Assembly (NCBI GenBank): GCA_018398585.1
Contig: JAGTTD010000001.1
Coordinates: forward strand, 2,482,501 to 2,546,500
Origin: Simmondsia chinensis
Taxonomy: Eukaryota; Streptophyta; Magnoliopsida; Caryophyllales; Simmondsiaceae
DNA: 64,000 nucleotides
Reading direction: 5' to 3'
Part shown: positions 46,796-57,300 of the stretch, piece after piece
Layout of the letters: each line of letters begins with the position of its first letter
Numbering within the stretch: the first letter of the stretch is position 1
Program-made: the position numbers and the translations under genes
The notes under the pieces: generated by a model
Database searches by the model: none
Seen by the model: only the letters and a program-made list of their open reading frames with translations
Told to the model about the DNA's origin: nothing

Positions 46796-49700
46796 TCATA
46801 CCCCATCTGTCATACATGAATTCCAGACGTCCCAAAAATTAACCATATCTAGAGCATGTGGAATCAATTTTGCAATTGGCTCCACATGCTTTAATCTTGA
46901 TTCCTTGGATGCGGCGGAGTATAAGGAATCAATTACCTCTATCCGCCAATCTTTAAAATTGATGGCAGCAAGGAACCAATGTTGATTAGGTTGATTGATG
47001 GGCATGTATATCCGATCCACGTCGTGGCAGCAGACCCCATATTTAACACCCTGCAAGAAACTTCATGATCAACGAATCAAAATCGGCAAAAGCTAATTCG
47101 ATGGAGATTTCCCTGTTTTGAATGCATTTCAATAGGGGTCCAAATAGAATAGAAACCGGCGGATTTGCGCATGTTGCCCTGTGGTCGAAATGCTCTGGCC
47201 ACTTATGTTTCTTCTGCATGATGTAGTGTAGAATGACATCCATTTCCTACAATATGAGACAAATTACTTCAAACACAACACACACCACTAATCACTTGGA
47301 ACATAGCAACACAATAACATAAGTCAATTTACACTATTAAACCATATCGTACACGGTGTATGATTGATCATACACCACTTATTACTTGAAACACACCTCT
47401 ACAAGTTGATTTTACACATTTAAAACTCATCATTCACCGTGTATGATGAGTCATACACTACTAATTACTTGAAACATACCTATATAACTTGATTTTACAC
47501 AATTCAAACTCATAATACACCGTGTATGATAAGTCATACACCACTAATTACTTGAAACACACTTATACAAGTTGATTTTACACATTTAAAGCTTATCATA
47601 CACCGTGTATGATAAGTCATACACCACTACTTACATGAAACATAACTATATAAGTTAATTTTACACATTTAAAATGTATCATGCATGGTGTATGATAAGT
47701 CATACATCACTAATTACTATATAAGTTGATTTTACACATTTAATACCAATCATACACCGTGTATGATAAGTGAAACATAACTATATAAGTTGATTTTACA
47801 CAATTAAAACTTAACATATACAGTGTATGATAAGTCATACATCACCAATTACTTGAAACACACTTATACAAGTTGATTTTACACATTTAATACCAATCAT
47901 ACACGGTGTATGATAGATCATACACCACTTATTACTTGAAACACACCTATACAAGTTGATTTCACACCCTTAAAACCTATCATACATCGTGTATTGTTCA
48001 TCATACACCAGTAATTAGTTGACACACCAACAAAAAATAATGGGATCCACTTACAGTAATCACACGCCAAATGGATCATGATGGGGAACATACCTCATCC
48101 GTAAGCCGGGCGCCGTTGTTTTTCAACCGATACCAAAACTGACCTGTACTGGTAGTCAAAACAGAGAAATCCATTGGTTGATCCTCAGGTAACTCGAAGG
48201 GGGTCTTCAAATTTCTGTAATATACAATAAGAAGCATGATATATAAGCATCCCATAAGAAAATTGCAATCTGAAAATATTTCCATACTGATAATCAAAAA
48301 GCATAGTGTAAAATCACACTTACTTCTTAACATTTGCATGGAAACTTTTGTAAAAATCTTCAAACTCTTTTTTTTCTTCCTTGGAGGGAGGTTGGAATGG
48401 ATCGAAGGGCAGAACCGATTCTGGTCCAGGATGGGTCATTCTTGCCCGTTTGCTCATACCCTCCGCGGTCCATTCTTCATCTTTGTACTTGGGATTTGGC
48501 TTGGGGTCCCTCCTCTCTTGCCCCAATCTCAAAACTGTCTTGGATAATGTCATCAAGTTTTCAACACCATCCACATGCGTTGACGATGGTTCCTTGTAGA
48601 CATTTTCCTCGTCCCTAGTTGGCAGAGCAAATACCAAAGTCAATAAACCTCAACATGCATGAAAACATACCAAATTGGGACAATAACAAGGATCCGTAGT
48701 GTCTTACCCAGTACGTGGAGGAGAAATAATAATTGTTTGCTTAATTGGGGATGGATGGGAGGAAGGCGATGGACAGATATGTGGGGATGTGGCATGTGGT
48801 GGACGGTCTGAGAGCTCCTTAATCATTGCCTCCTGAGCCTCAAACCGTTGTTCGTACATTTGCAACTGAAGCTGCTACGCTTCAAGTCTGCTTTCGAAGT
48901 CCATCCGCATGATTTGCATATCTTTCTCCATCGCTTCGAGTCTCTCTATAGCCTGCAATATGTCCTTCAAATAGTCATAAACATGAATTTGAATAATATG
49001 GTACTTACAAGGATAAAAATGCAATTAAATAAACACAAAACGAAATGTCAATACCGATTGATACGCCAAATTGGTTGACGTAGTAGATGGTTCCTCCTGG
49101 GATGCCGGCAAGAGGTGTTGAGTTGCCAATGGTTCTAGATCATCACTTGGATCTGCTGGCATTGCCTCAACAGGAGACTGAACCCCCTCCTCACCATCCC
49201 TAGCAAAGGGAATGTCTTGTAGATTAGGCTGATTAGCTTCCGCACTCGTCAGTCTAATCGGTTCGGCATTCAATTGCTGATCAAAGGAAGATACATCATA
49301 TGAACGTTAGTAAAATTACAAATCATAATTCTAACCCAAAAGATATGAAACAGCTAGTAGTAAAACAGTAACAACATAATGTATTATTACCTGATCAAAT
49401 ACCGTTAAGAGTAGAGCGGTGTACGAAACCTTAACACATATCTTCCAGTTAAGGATCCGCCTAAGAGTCTGATTGCCAACCCTCATCACCCCAACCTTGG
49501 CAAATTCTTGAAGGGTTTCCATGGAAAATATGGAAACTATATCATAGAACCCGTGGACGGAGTAGGTCCTTTCTAAACCATGTTGCATTTTTGCCACGAA
49601 ATCCTTGAGCTTCCGCACCAAAAATTTCCAGCTCAAGGATCCCCAAGCAGCACTGTTAAAAGATTCCACGTCGTCCACGAGGGCCAGGATGTTCGAGTCA

Positions 49701-50332
49701 ATGGCTGTTCTCTTGCGTTTGGCGAACAGTAGACCCTTAACCAAGTAGGCAACAGCAAGCTTAACCTGGTCCTCCATAATGGATCAGGTTCTGCATGCTT
49801 CAAGCAGCTGTTGCCTACTCATCCTCCCCCTCATGCCGTACTTGGCAATCAGCCTGTTGGAACCTCCGCGTACATCTTCCACACCGGCATATCTCAAGCC
49901 GGTTAGAATGCAAAATTCCCTCCTCCCGAGTTGAACTAACTTCCCACCAAATGAGAATGATAATTCCTCGGGATTTGGGTTGGCCACCTGGTGGAAAAGG
50001 ACAACGTGAATTAGACAATGCCAGAAGCCAACATTAGTCTCACGCAGCTCAAGCAGATGCCCGACATTGTACTGTGAAACAAGGGCAAGCTATAATGCAA
50101 AACACTTTTAGTTAATAAGGGATCATAAATGTAATAGTAAAAAGTCAACATAATTCATATGGATACTGTGTCAAACCTTTGCTTCGTCGTCCTTCAAGAT
50201 TTCCCTAATCTCTGTCACAGCTTTGGTAGATACTCCCATCTGGTTAACTTGCAGGAATTTCCAGCAACTCCTTGGGAAAATGTAATCAACCTCCACTTCT
50301 GATCGGCTCTTCCTGCGTGTGTAAAATGCCAT
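46796..50332 (-). pseudogene. DUF1985 / Ulp1-like (C48 peptidase-like) gene of the MULE
   Basis: Minus-strand exons by phase: 50332-50177, 50089-49391, 49276-49055, 48952-48708, 48614-48324, 48214-48094, 47246-about 47045, then about 47056-46796. Exon 1 starts MAFYTRRKSRSEVEVDYIFP. Exon 2 has the DUF1985 pattern (RREFCILTGLRYAG and MEDQVKLAVAYLVKGLLFAK, LVDDVESFNSAAWGSLSW). Exon 4 is coiled-coil-like; exon 5 is basic. The end is a C48 fold: MDVILHYIMQKKHKWPEHF, then RIYMPINQPNQHWFLAAI (catalytic His) and IEVIDSLYSA (Asp). The Gln/Cys part of the catalytic set (N-x-x-D-C-G box) is not found. Lesions: TGA 49784-49786, TAG 48875-48877, and a frameshift or unresolved splice near 47050. Ulp1 enzymes remove SUMO; a protein without the Cys box could not. 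Array 3 lies in the intron 48093-47247. Confidence 0.82.
47335..48020 (-). repeat. MULE array 3: palindromic repeat, inverted, in an intron of the Ulp1-like gene
   Basis: About eight units containing TCATACACCGTGTATGAT variants, with ACTAATTACTTGAAACACAC and AAGTTGATTTTACAC, the reverse complements of array 1 words. The orientation therefore follows the gene it lies in. Confidence 0.9.
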
Positions 50333-50379
50333 CTGAAATAAAAGAAAAATATCACAAAACCAAAGATTAAACTCATGAT

Positions 50380-51930
50380 ACACCATTAAAACAAACCATG
50401 CAAGGTGTATGATTAAGCATACACCACTAATGACTTGAAATACACCCAGACAAGTTGATTTCACACCATTATAACCTACCATACACGGTGTATGATTGAT
50501 CATACACCGTTAATTACAGTAAATAGTTAATTTTACACCGTTAAAACCTATCATACACGGTGTATGGTTAAACATACACCACTAATCGGTAGAAACACAC
50601 ATAAACTAGTTGGTTTTACACCATTAAAAGTAATCATACACGGTGTATAATTAATTATACACCACTGTTTACATCAAACACACCAAGAAAAGTTGGTTTT
50701 ACACCAATACAACCTATCATACACAGTGTATGATCGATCATACACCACTGTTTACTTGATACACACTTAGATAAGTTCGTTTTACAGCATTAAATGCAAT
50801 CATACACGGTGCATGATTAATCATACACCACTAATGACTCAAAACAAACTAACACAAGTTGATTTCACACCATCAAAACCTATCATACACGGTGTATGAT
50901 TAATCATATACCACTGTTTACTTCAAACACACTAAGACAAGTTGGTTTTACACCAATACAACCTATCATACAAGGCGTACGATTGATCATACACCACTGT
51001 TTACTTGATACACACCCAGATAAAGTTCGTTTTACAGCATTAAAAGCAACCATACACGGTGTATGATTAATCATACACCACTGTTTACTTCAAACACACC
51101 AAGACAAGTTGGTTTTACGCCAATACAACCTATCATACATGGTGTACGAGTGATCATACACCACTGTTTACTTGATACACACCTAGGTAAGTTCGTTTTA
51201 CAGCATTAAAAGCAACCATACACGGTGTATAATTAATCATACACCACTGTTTACTTCAAACACACCAAGACAAGTTGGTTTTACACCAATACAACCTATC
51301 ATATACGGTGTATGATTGATCATACACCACTGTTTACTTGATACACACCTAAATAAGTTCATTTTACAGCATTAAAAGCAACCATACACAGTGTATGATT
51401 AATCATACACCACTAATGACTTGAAACACACTAACACAAATTGATTTCACACCATTAAAACATATCATACACGGTGTGTGATTGATCCTACACCACTAAT
51501 TACTTGAAACACACCTGAACAAGTTAATTTCACACCCTTAAAACCAACCATACACGGTATATGATTGATCATACACCACTGTTTACTTGATATACACCTA
51601 GATAAGTTCATTTTACAGCATTAAACGCTATTATACACGGTGTATGATTAATCATACACCACTAATGACTCAAAACAAACTAACACAAGTTGATTTCGCA
51701 CCATCAAAACCTATCATACACGTGTATGATTGATCATACACCACTAATCAGTAGAAACACACACAATCTAGTTTGTTTTACACCATTAAAACCAATCATA
51801 CACGGTGTATGATTAATCATACACCACTAATTACTTAAAACACACCTAGAAAACTTGGTTTTACACTATCACGACCAATCATACACCGTGTATGATTGAT
51901 CATACACTACTAATGACTTAAAACACAAGC
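50380..51930 (-). repeat. MULE array 4: 83-bp palindromic repeat, inverted
   Basis: Palindrome centres at 50484, 50556, 50639, 50722, 50805 and onward, mostly in 83-base steps, about 18 units. The spacer words (CACTGTTTACTTCAAACAC, GTTGGTTTTACACCAATAC) are reverse complements of array 1 spacers. It occupies the region between the Ulp1-like start codon and the right end, mirroring array 1. Confidence 0.92.
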
Positions 51931-52611
51931 CGTGAATCATCAATCATCCACCATTTATGCTTCACCGTCAATATCTGCTTTCCACCCCCAAAATCCACAC
52001 AACTTATAGAGAACTATTAATAAAAACCGATTCAACCACCACACACATAAAATACAAAAAAAGCAAGTAAAATATCTACACAATAAAGTTAATAAGACAC
52101 TGAATCAACAACCAAACCAGGATAAAACACACTAACCCTTACTCACAAAGCCACTAACACCAAAACCCTAAACCCTGACCAATACTATGCACTATGTTCA
52201 GGAAATCGTATGAAACAAACGCATATTATACATTTCCCTACAAAATAACTTCAGAAATCGGTGCTCACATTCGGAAATGGCGATTAAATCCTAGATCGAC
52301 GAAGAGAGCAAGGATGAAGGTGTGCAAACAGAGGATATCGCCCGAACACACACCTCTGCAGATAGAGCAGCTAGAGGTTCACAACCCACGGGAACGAGAA
52401 TCGCAGCTGAAGTTAGAGGAGAAAGAGGATGAAAAGGTGAGAGAAAGAGGAGAGAGAGAGTGAACGGGGGAGAGAAAGAGGAGAGAGAGTGTGGCTTGCA
52501 AAACACGTTTGCTTTGGAGGAGAGAGAAGACGGGAAGGGGAGGGGGTAAATTCAAATTTTTATAGCTGTAGAAGTAAATGCGAGGAGAGAGAAGGGGAGA
52601 AGGATGGGACG
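51931..52611. other. MULE right-end interior, possible leader exon
   Basis: No array and no recognised protein. Frames at 52194-52463 (+) and 52506-52291 (-) are low complexity. GAGAGA-rich DNA near 52430-52540 mirrors the CTCTCT-rich 39790-39960 on the left. It may hold the first non-coding exon of the Ulp1-like gene, since that gene's ATG follows an acceptor-like TTATTTCAG. Confidence 0.4.
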
Positions 52612-52762
52612 GGGGCTGCTGTGAACATTAAATGAGGAGAGAAGAAGAGGACCTGTGGGGGGGTTGAAGTGGGAGGATATTTTTGTCCAAAAGGATGTAT
52701 TTAGGATTATAAGGGTCTATAAAAGATTAAACGGGAGTTGAGAGGTCTAAATGATACGATTT
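52612..52762 (-). repeat. Right terminal inverted repeat of the MULE
   Basis: Inverse of the left end. Outward of it, a stretch from 52825 repeats 39227-39275 in direct orientation. Confidence 0.8.
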
Positions 52763-53119
52763 TTCAAAAATTTTCTTCAAACTTCTATAAGAAATATTAG
52801 TTTTGACGAAAATACTTTTAACAAAATACATGGATCTTCTATACAAATATCCTCGTAAATTGTTACTTAATGATGATAATATAATATATAATATTCATTT
52901 TTAAAAAAATGTGTAGAGCACCATCAACACGTTACTCGAGGAGAGAGAGAGACTTCAACGCTACGGAAGTGGGACCCACCTTATTGGATGGACCAATAAA
53001 TTTGCATACACTATCTATAACTGGGCTAACCTCCGAGCCACCAACTTCAAGATTCAATTCCAGTCGACGACGTTGCACAATCCTGTCCGTGCGATTCTCT
53101 TTCCGGTGACGTGTACCCA

Positions 53120-53275
53120 AAGAGAAAATATCCAGCCCCAAGAGCCAAGCATAACCAACACGTGTCATGGTGGACCCCACTACAGATCATATGAACCGCA
53201 CAAATCTAGCGGCATCCATCCGGCCATAAAATCAAAAACTAGTGATCAGGAATTCGCCACGTCAGCGCACTCACC
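53120..53275 (+). promoter_or_regulatory. Candidate PRR promoter elements: G-box and evening-element-like site
   Basis: CACGTG lies at 53159-53164, GAGAAAATATCCAG near 53122-53135 (close to the evening element AAAATATCT), and CCACGTCA near 53259-53266. Clock genes of this class are bound at such sites. The distance (about 1.1 kb upstream of the ATG) is within reach, but single short matches are weak evidence. The rest of 52763-54200 is AT-rich and without a gene. Confidence 0.35.
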
Positions 53276-54201
53276 CTTTGAATCCAATGACTGCTCTGCT
53301 TTTGATTTCGCTCTCCCATTTTCCCTTCTTTTGATATTCTTTTATTTTCCTCCAATTTTATATTCCATTAATTCTTTAAGCTTATTTTGCCCCCCAACCC
53401 CAAAAAAAAAATAATTTCTTTAAGTTTGCAAATTATTTAATTCAGGGTGGAATTATTGCTAGCAAATTTTTATTAATAAAAGGGTAAATTTAATATAGCA
53501 TATTTTTAAAAAAATTTCGTTATTATCCTAATACTAATAAAAAAAATTAGATTTTTTAATTATTTTATTCAAGATCATGCTATTAATATTATTAGATAAT
53601 ATATTATTTTTTGAATAATTATATAGCTATTTTTTTAGTAAATTATACTATTTTACTAATAATAATAAGAGAGTTTTTATGATTATAATAAATTATTAAA
53701 ATAACAATATAATTTTAAAAAATTAATGCTTGTAAAATTATTACAACAATCAAATTACCTAATAATAATTCTCTTAAAATTATTTTCGATATTTCAATCT
53801 TATGAAAAAAAAATTAGTCATTTATTTTTAAATTTCATCTCAAAATTTTAACAAATAGAATAAGAAAAATTTTTAAATTTTTTTTTCTCTCTCTCTTGTT
53901 GCTTGGTATGTGAGCCAACCCCCCAAGATATTTTTTTGAGACATTAGCGGCCAAGAACGAAAGTAGATATCCTCTTTGATTTTGTGCTTCAAAATCAAAG
54001 GAGGTTACAAATTTTCGCAATTAGCCCACAGAAATCATTGTTCTTTTTCTCATTCCTAAATAACAACAAATCCATCTCGTTCATCCTCACTATTTGTCAT
54101 CCCACTAGAATTTATCCACTTCTTTCTTTTTCTCCTTCTTCAAATCAAGGTATTTTGTTCAAATTTAAAGCAAACCCAGAGAGATATTGAGGAGATTTGA
54201 G

Positions 54202-54243
54202 ATGGGTTTGAGTTTGATTTTGCAAAGAAAGCGTTTTTACTAA
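54202..54243 (+). CDS. Upstream ORF 1 in the PRR leader
   Basis: ATG at 54202, stop TAA at 54241: MGLSLILQRKRFY, 13 residues. It is real sequence but its presence in the mature transcript depends on where transcription starts, which I cannot see. Confidence 0.4.
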   Translation: MGLSLILQRKRFY

Positions 54244-54261
54244 GTGGGTAGGGTTTGATTC

Positions 54262-54327
54262 ATGGAGGGTGTGAAGAATTGTTTGAATTTTTGTGGGTGT
54301 TGTGTGGAGTATAAAGGGGGTGGTTAA
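54262..54327 (+). CDS. Upstream ORF 2 in the PRR leader
   Basis: ATG at 54262, TAA at 54325-54327, 21 residues with Cys-rich NCLNFCGCC. It ends 13 bases before the main start codon, so reinitiation would be needed to translate the main frame if this ATG is used. Confidence 0.45.
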   Translation: MEGVKNCLNFCGCCVEYKGGG

Positions 54328-54340
54328 ATTTGAGAGTTAA

Positions 54341-57300
54341 ATGGGGAAATTGGTGGTGAGAGAGGAAGAGGGGATGGAGGTGGTGGTTATGGAGGCGGAG
54401 GAGAGGGAGACGGTGGCAGCGGTGGCAGCGGTGGCAGCAGCGGTGGAGAAGGAGGAGAGAGAAAATGAGATGGGGAAGTGGGAGAAGGTGATGCCGAGGA
54501 TGGTGCTTAGAGTTTTGCTGGTGGAGGCTGATGATTCTACCAGGCAGATTCTTGCTGCTCTTCTTCGCAAATGTAACTACAAAGGTTTGTTTTGGTTCAA
54601 ATCTCTGATTGTTTGGTGGATTTGTGTGTTTTGGTGATGGATTGATGTTGAATTTTGACAGTATTGCAAATGGGTTTGTGTTTTCGTTTACTGTTGCAAA
54701 AGGGTTTTGTCTATGATTTACAGGGAAGGAAGTATCTTTTCTAGAAGCTTAAGCTATCGAGTAAAACTCATGAACAGTTTCATTTTCTAAGATGAACCCG
54801 TCATCATGTTCATGTTCATTGGACTTGATGGGTTGGTAGTTCACAAGTCCATCTTATAACTTGCGTTAAAATTATACCCATATTAAAAGCAGGGCTGTTG
54901 AGATTGGTAGCTACGACCTCTAAGCCAATGAAGTTCTATAGCGTGTAGAAGAACTATCTGTTGCAAAAACTTAAGTGATAGGTGAAGCCTTAAGAATGGT
55001 TTTATACTGTAATATGGGTTATGTTTGCTATATGCTTTGATATTGGACCTGCAATTTTACTTTGGGGAAGTAGAGCTTGGATGAAATTGGCTCTCTTTTA
55101 GGTAGTTGCCCTTCTTCACTTTGTTTTCTTGAGTTGACAATTTAACACTATTGGGAAAATATTAAAGGAATTTCTACTTGTATAGTGAAGAATTATTTAT
55201 AAGTGACAATTTCATGTGTGGTTATAGTAAAATGTCTCACATTAGAGTTGTGACAAAAAAGAGATCAACGTATAAGCTTAGTAGGCTACTGCATGTATTG
55301 CCGATTGATTCTATGATAGAACCCTAAATGGGTTTATATATGGACTTTATATATGACAACTCTGTGGGTCAACTAAAGGCCCAATAAATTTTCATAGAGT
55401 AAAAACTTGATGATCCCTTGAGTTAAAGTGCCCCTGCAAGGTCAAGACTTCTGACAATACAAGTATCGTTTCATTAGGTACTGACCCAGTGACCTAGTGT
55501 TAAGAATTTCATATAAGTAAAGTTAGACATTTCATATTGGAGCTGTGAAAGAGAAGAGATCAATATATAAGTCTAGTGGGCTACTCCACCTAATGATAAT
55601 TGGTTTTAGGATGGAATTACACTTGAGTTTATATGTGGATATTATATATGCTAACTTTTGTGGCTCGGACCTAAAGCCCGGTGAAAGTTCGCACCTAGCT
55701 TGTCTCTTGCAGCATAAATACCATTGAGGAACTCGCTAGATGACAATGTGGCTTTCGACCTCTAGAACACGGTTTGCAGTCCCATTGAGACCGTCTCTCA
55801 TTTTCCCTGCAGTGGCTGATAGTTAATATAGTATAAGATTATAATTTTGTACGAAATTGGAATTTTCTTTTTCCCCTGCAGTGGCTGCTGTTTCTGACGG
55901 TCTGAAGGCTTGGGAGATCCTGAGGCGAAGACACAGTAACGTAGATCTCATACTAACTGAAGTCGATTTGCCATCTATATCTGGATATGCACTTCTTACA
56001 TTGATTATGGAGCATGATAGTTGCAAAGATATCCCCGTCATAAGTAAGCGCTACAAGCATAACATATAGTATGATAAAATCAGTAAACAATTCTTTTTAG
56101 CAGTATGATAATATAACATCTCTTCCCATGATAATGCAGTGATGTCGTCGCAAGATTCCATTAGCATGGTTTACAAATGTATGTTGAAGGGTGCAGCTGA
56201 CTTTCTTATAAAACCGGTGAGACGAAACGAACTGAAGAACTTATGGCGCCATGTTTGGAGAAAGCTCGCTGTATGTTCATGGCTCATCTTGTTGTCTTAT
56301 CTGTTATTTGTTTCTGCCTAGCTTTTTGCATTTAACTTGATCATTGACATAATTGCGTTTCGTAATTTTTATAAACCAGATTGATAGCCAACACACTCCA
56401 ACATTAGCAGCCCAACAATATAAAGTTGAAGCTGCATCTGACAACAATGCAGTAAGCAATCGTTCTAGCGATAATGCGTCTTCCTGCTGGAGAAGCACTA
56501 AACACACTGAGGATGCAAGTGATATCCAGGTGAGTGTTGCTTGTGGTTGCTGGTGTAGATAATTGATGTTGCAGAACTTGATGTCCAAAAAGTGGTTGCT
56601 GGTGTAGATAATTGATGTTGCACAACTTGATGTCCAAAAACTAAGCTCAATAATATTTCTTTAAAGTTCAAAATAATGAGTTACAAAACTATATTCATTA
56701 AAAAGCTAATCCCTAAGATAAAAATGGATAAGATAAGATAAGATAAATACTAACTCAAATAGGAAACTACTTTTCTAAAAATAGGATAAGGTATATACCA
56801 AATCAATTAAAATATGATGCATCATTCTCCTCGTCTTGAAAAACAATTTGCCCATACACGAGAAGACGGGCTGCGTGAGCAGCATGATGAAGTGGACCTG
56901 GGTAAGTCTTGTGGCACATGACACTTCATAGTAGGATAAGCTTCACCCTTTGGAATCGTAACAAAGTTGTCAAATCTGTGTTTCTTATGGTTATTACTTT
57001 ATTTTGGGTCGAACATGATTCTGGGAACATCTTTGGCAAATTGATTGACACTGCATTGTAACTAAACCTCCATGCCACACAAAAATGAGGCTAGTTTCAT
57101 GGATATCTGTTTTGATGTTTAGGTTGGCTTCTATTGAGCTTTACTGATGTGTTATAGTCTTTCATATGCTTGTCATGAGATATTGTATATATGCTAATTT
57201 GGAAGCTGAGAGTGTACATCGTATACTGCTATGTATGCAGGCTCATTCACAACTACAGAGTCATTTGCGTTCTTCCGGTTTGAGCGAAAATGAACTTCTA

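Larger units (their letters stand above)
39676..52762. mobile_element. 13-kb Mutator-like element (MULE) with transposase, Ulp1-like gene and palindromic repeat arrays
   Basis: Long inverted ends: left 39676-39840 (AAATCGTACGGTTCAGACC, TTTTGGACAAAAATGTCC, CTCATTTAATGTTACAGCAG) and right 52612-52762, whose inverse reads AAATCGTATCATTTAGACC, TTTTGGACAAAAATATCC, CTCATTTAATGTTCACAGCA. The gene order is array 1, transposase (+), array 2, central palindrome repeats, Ulp1-like gene (-) with array 3 in an intron, array 4. MULEs that carry Ulp1-like genes (Kaonashi in Arabidopsis, CUMULE in melon) are known. This copy is inactive, because both genes carry stops. I could not fix the 9-bp target duplication. 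Confidence 0.85.

Noticed and set aside
40240..51930. A CRISPR array
   Set aside because: The units are 83-bp tandem repeats with related spacers, in a eukaryotic Mutator-like element; no unique spacers and no cas genes.
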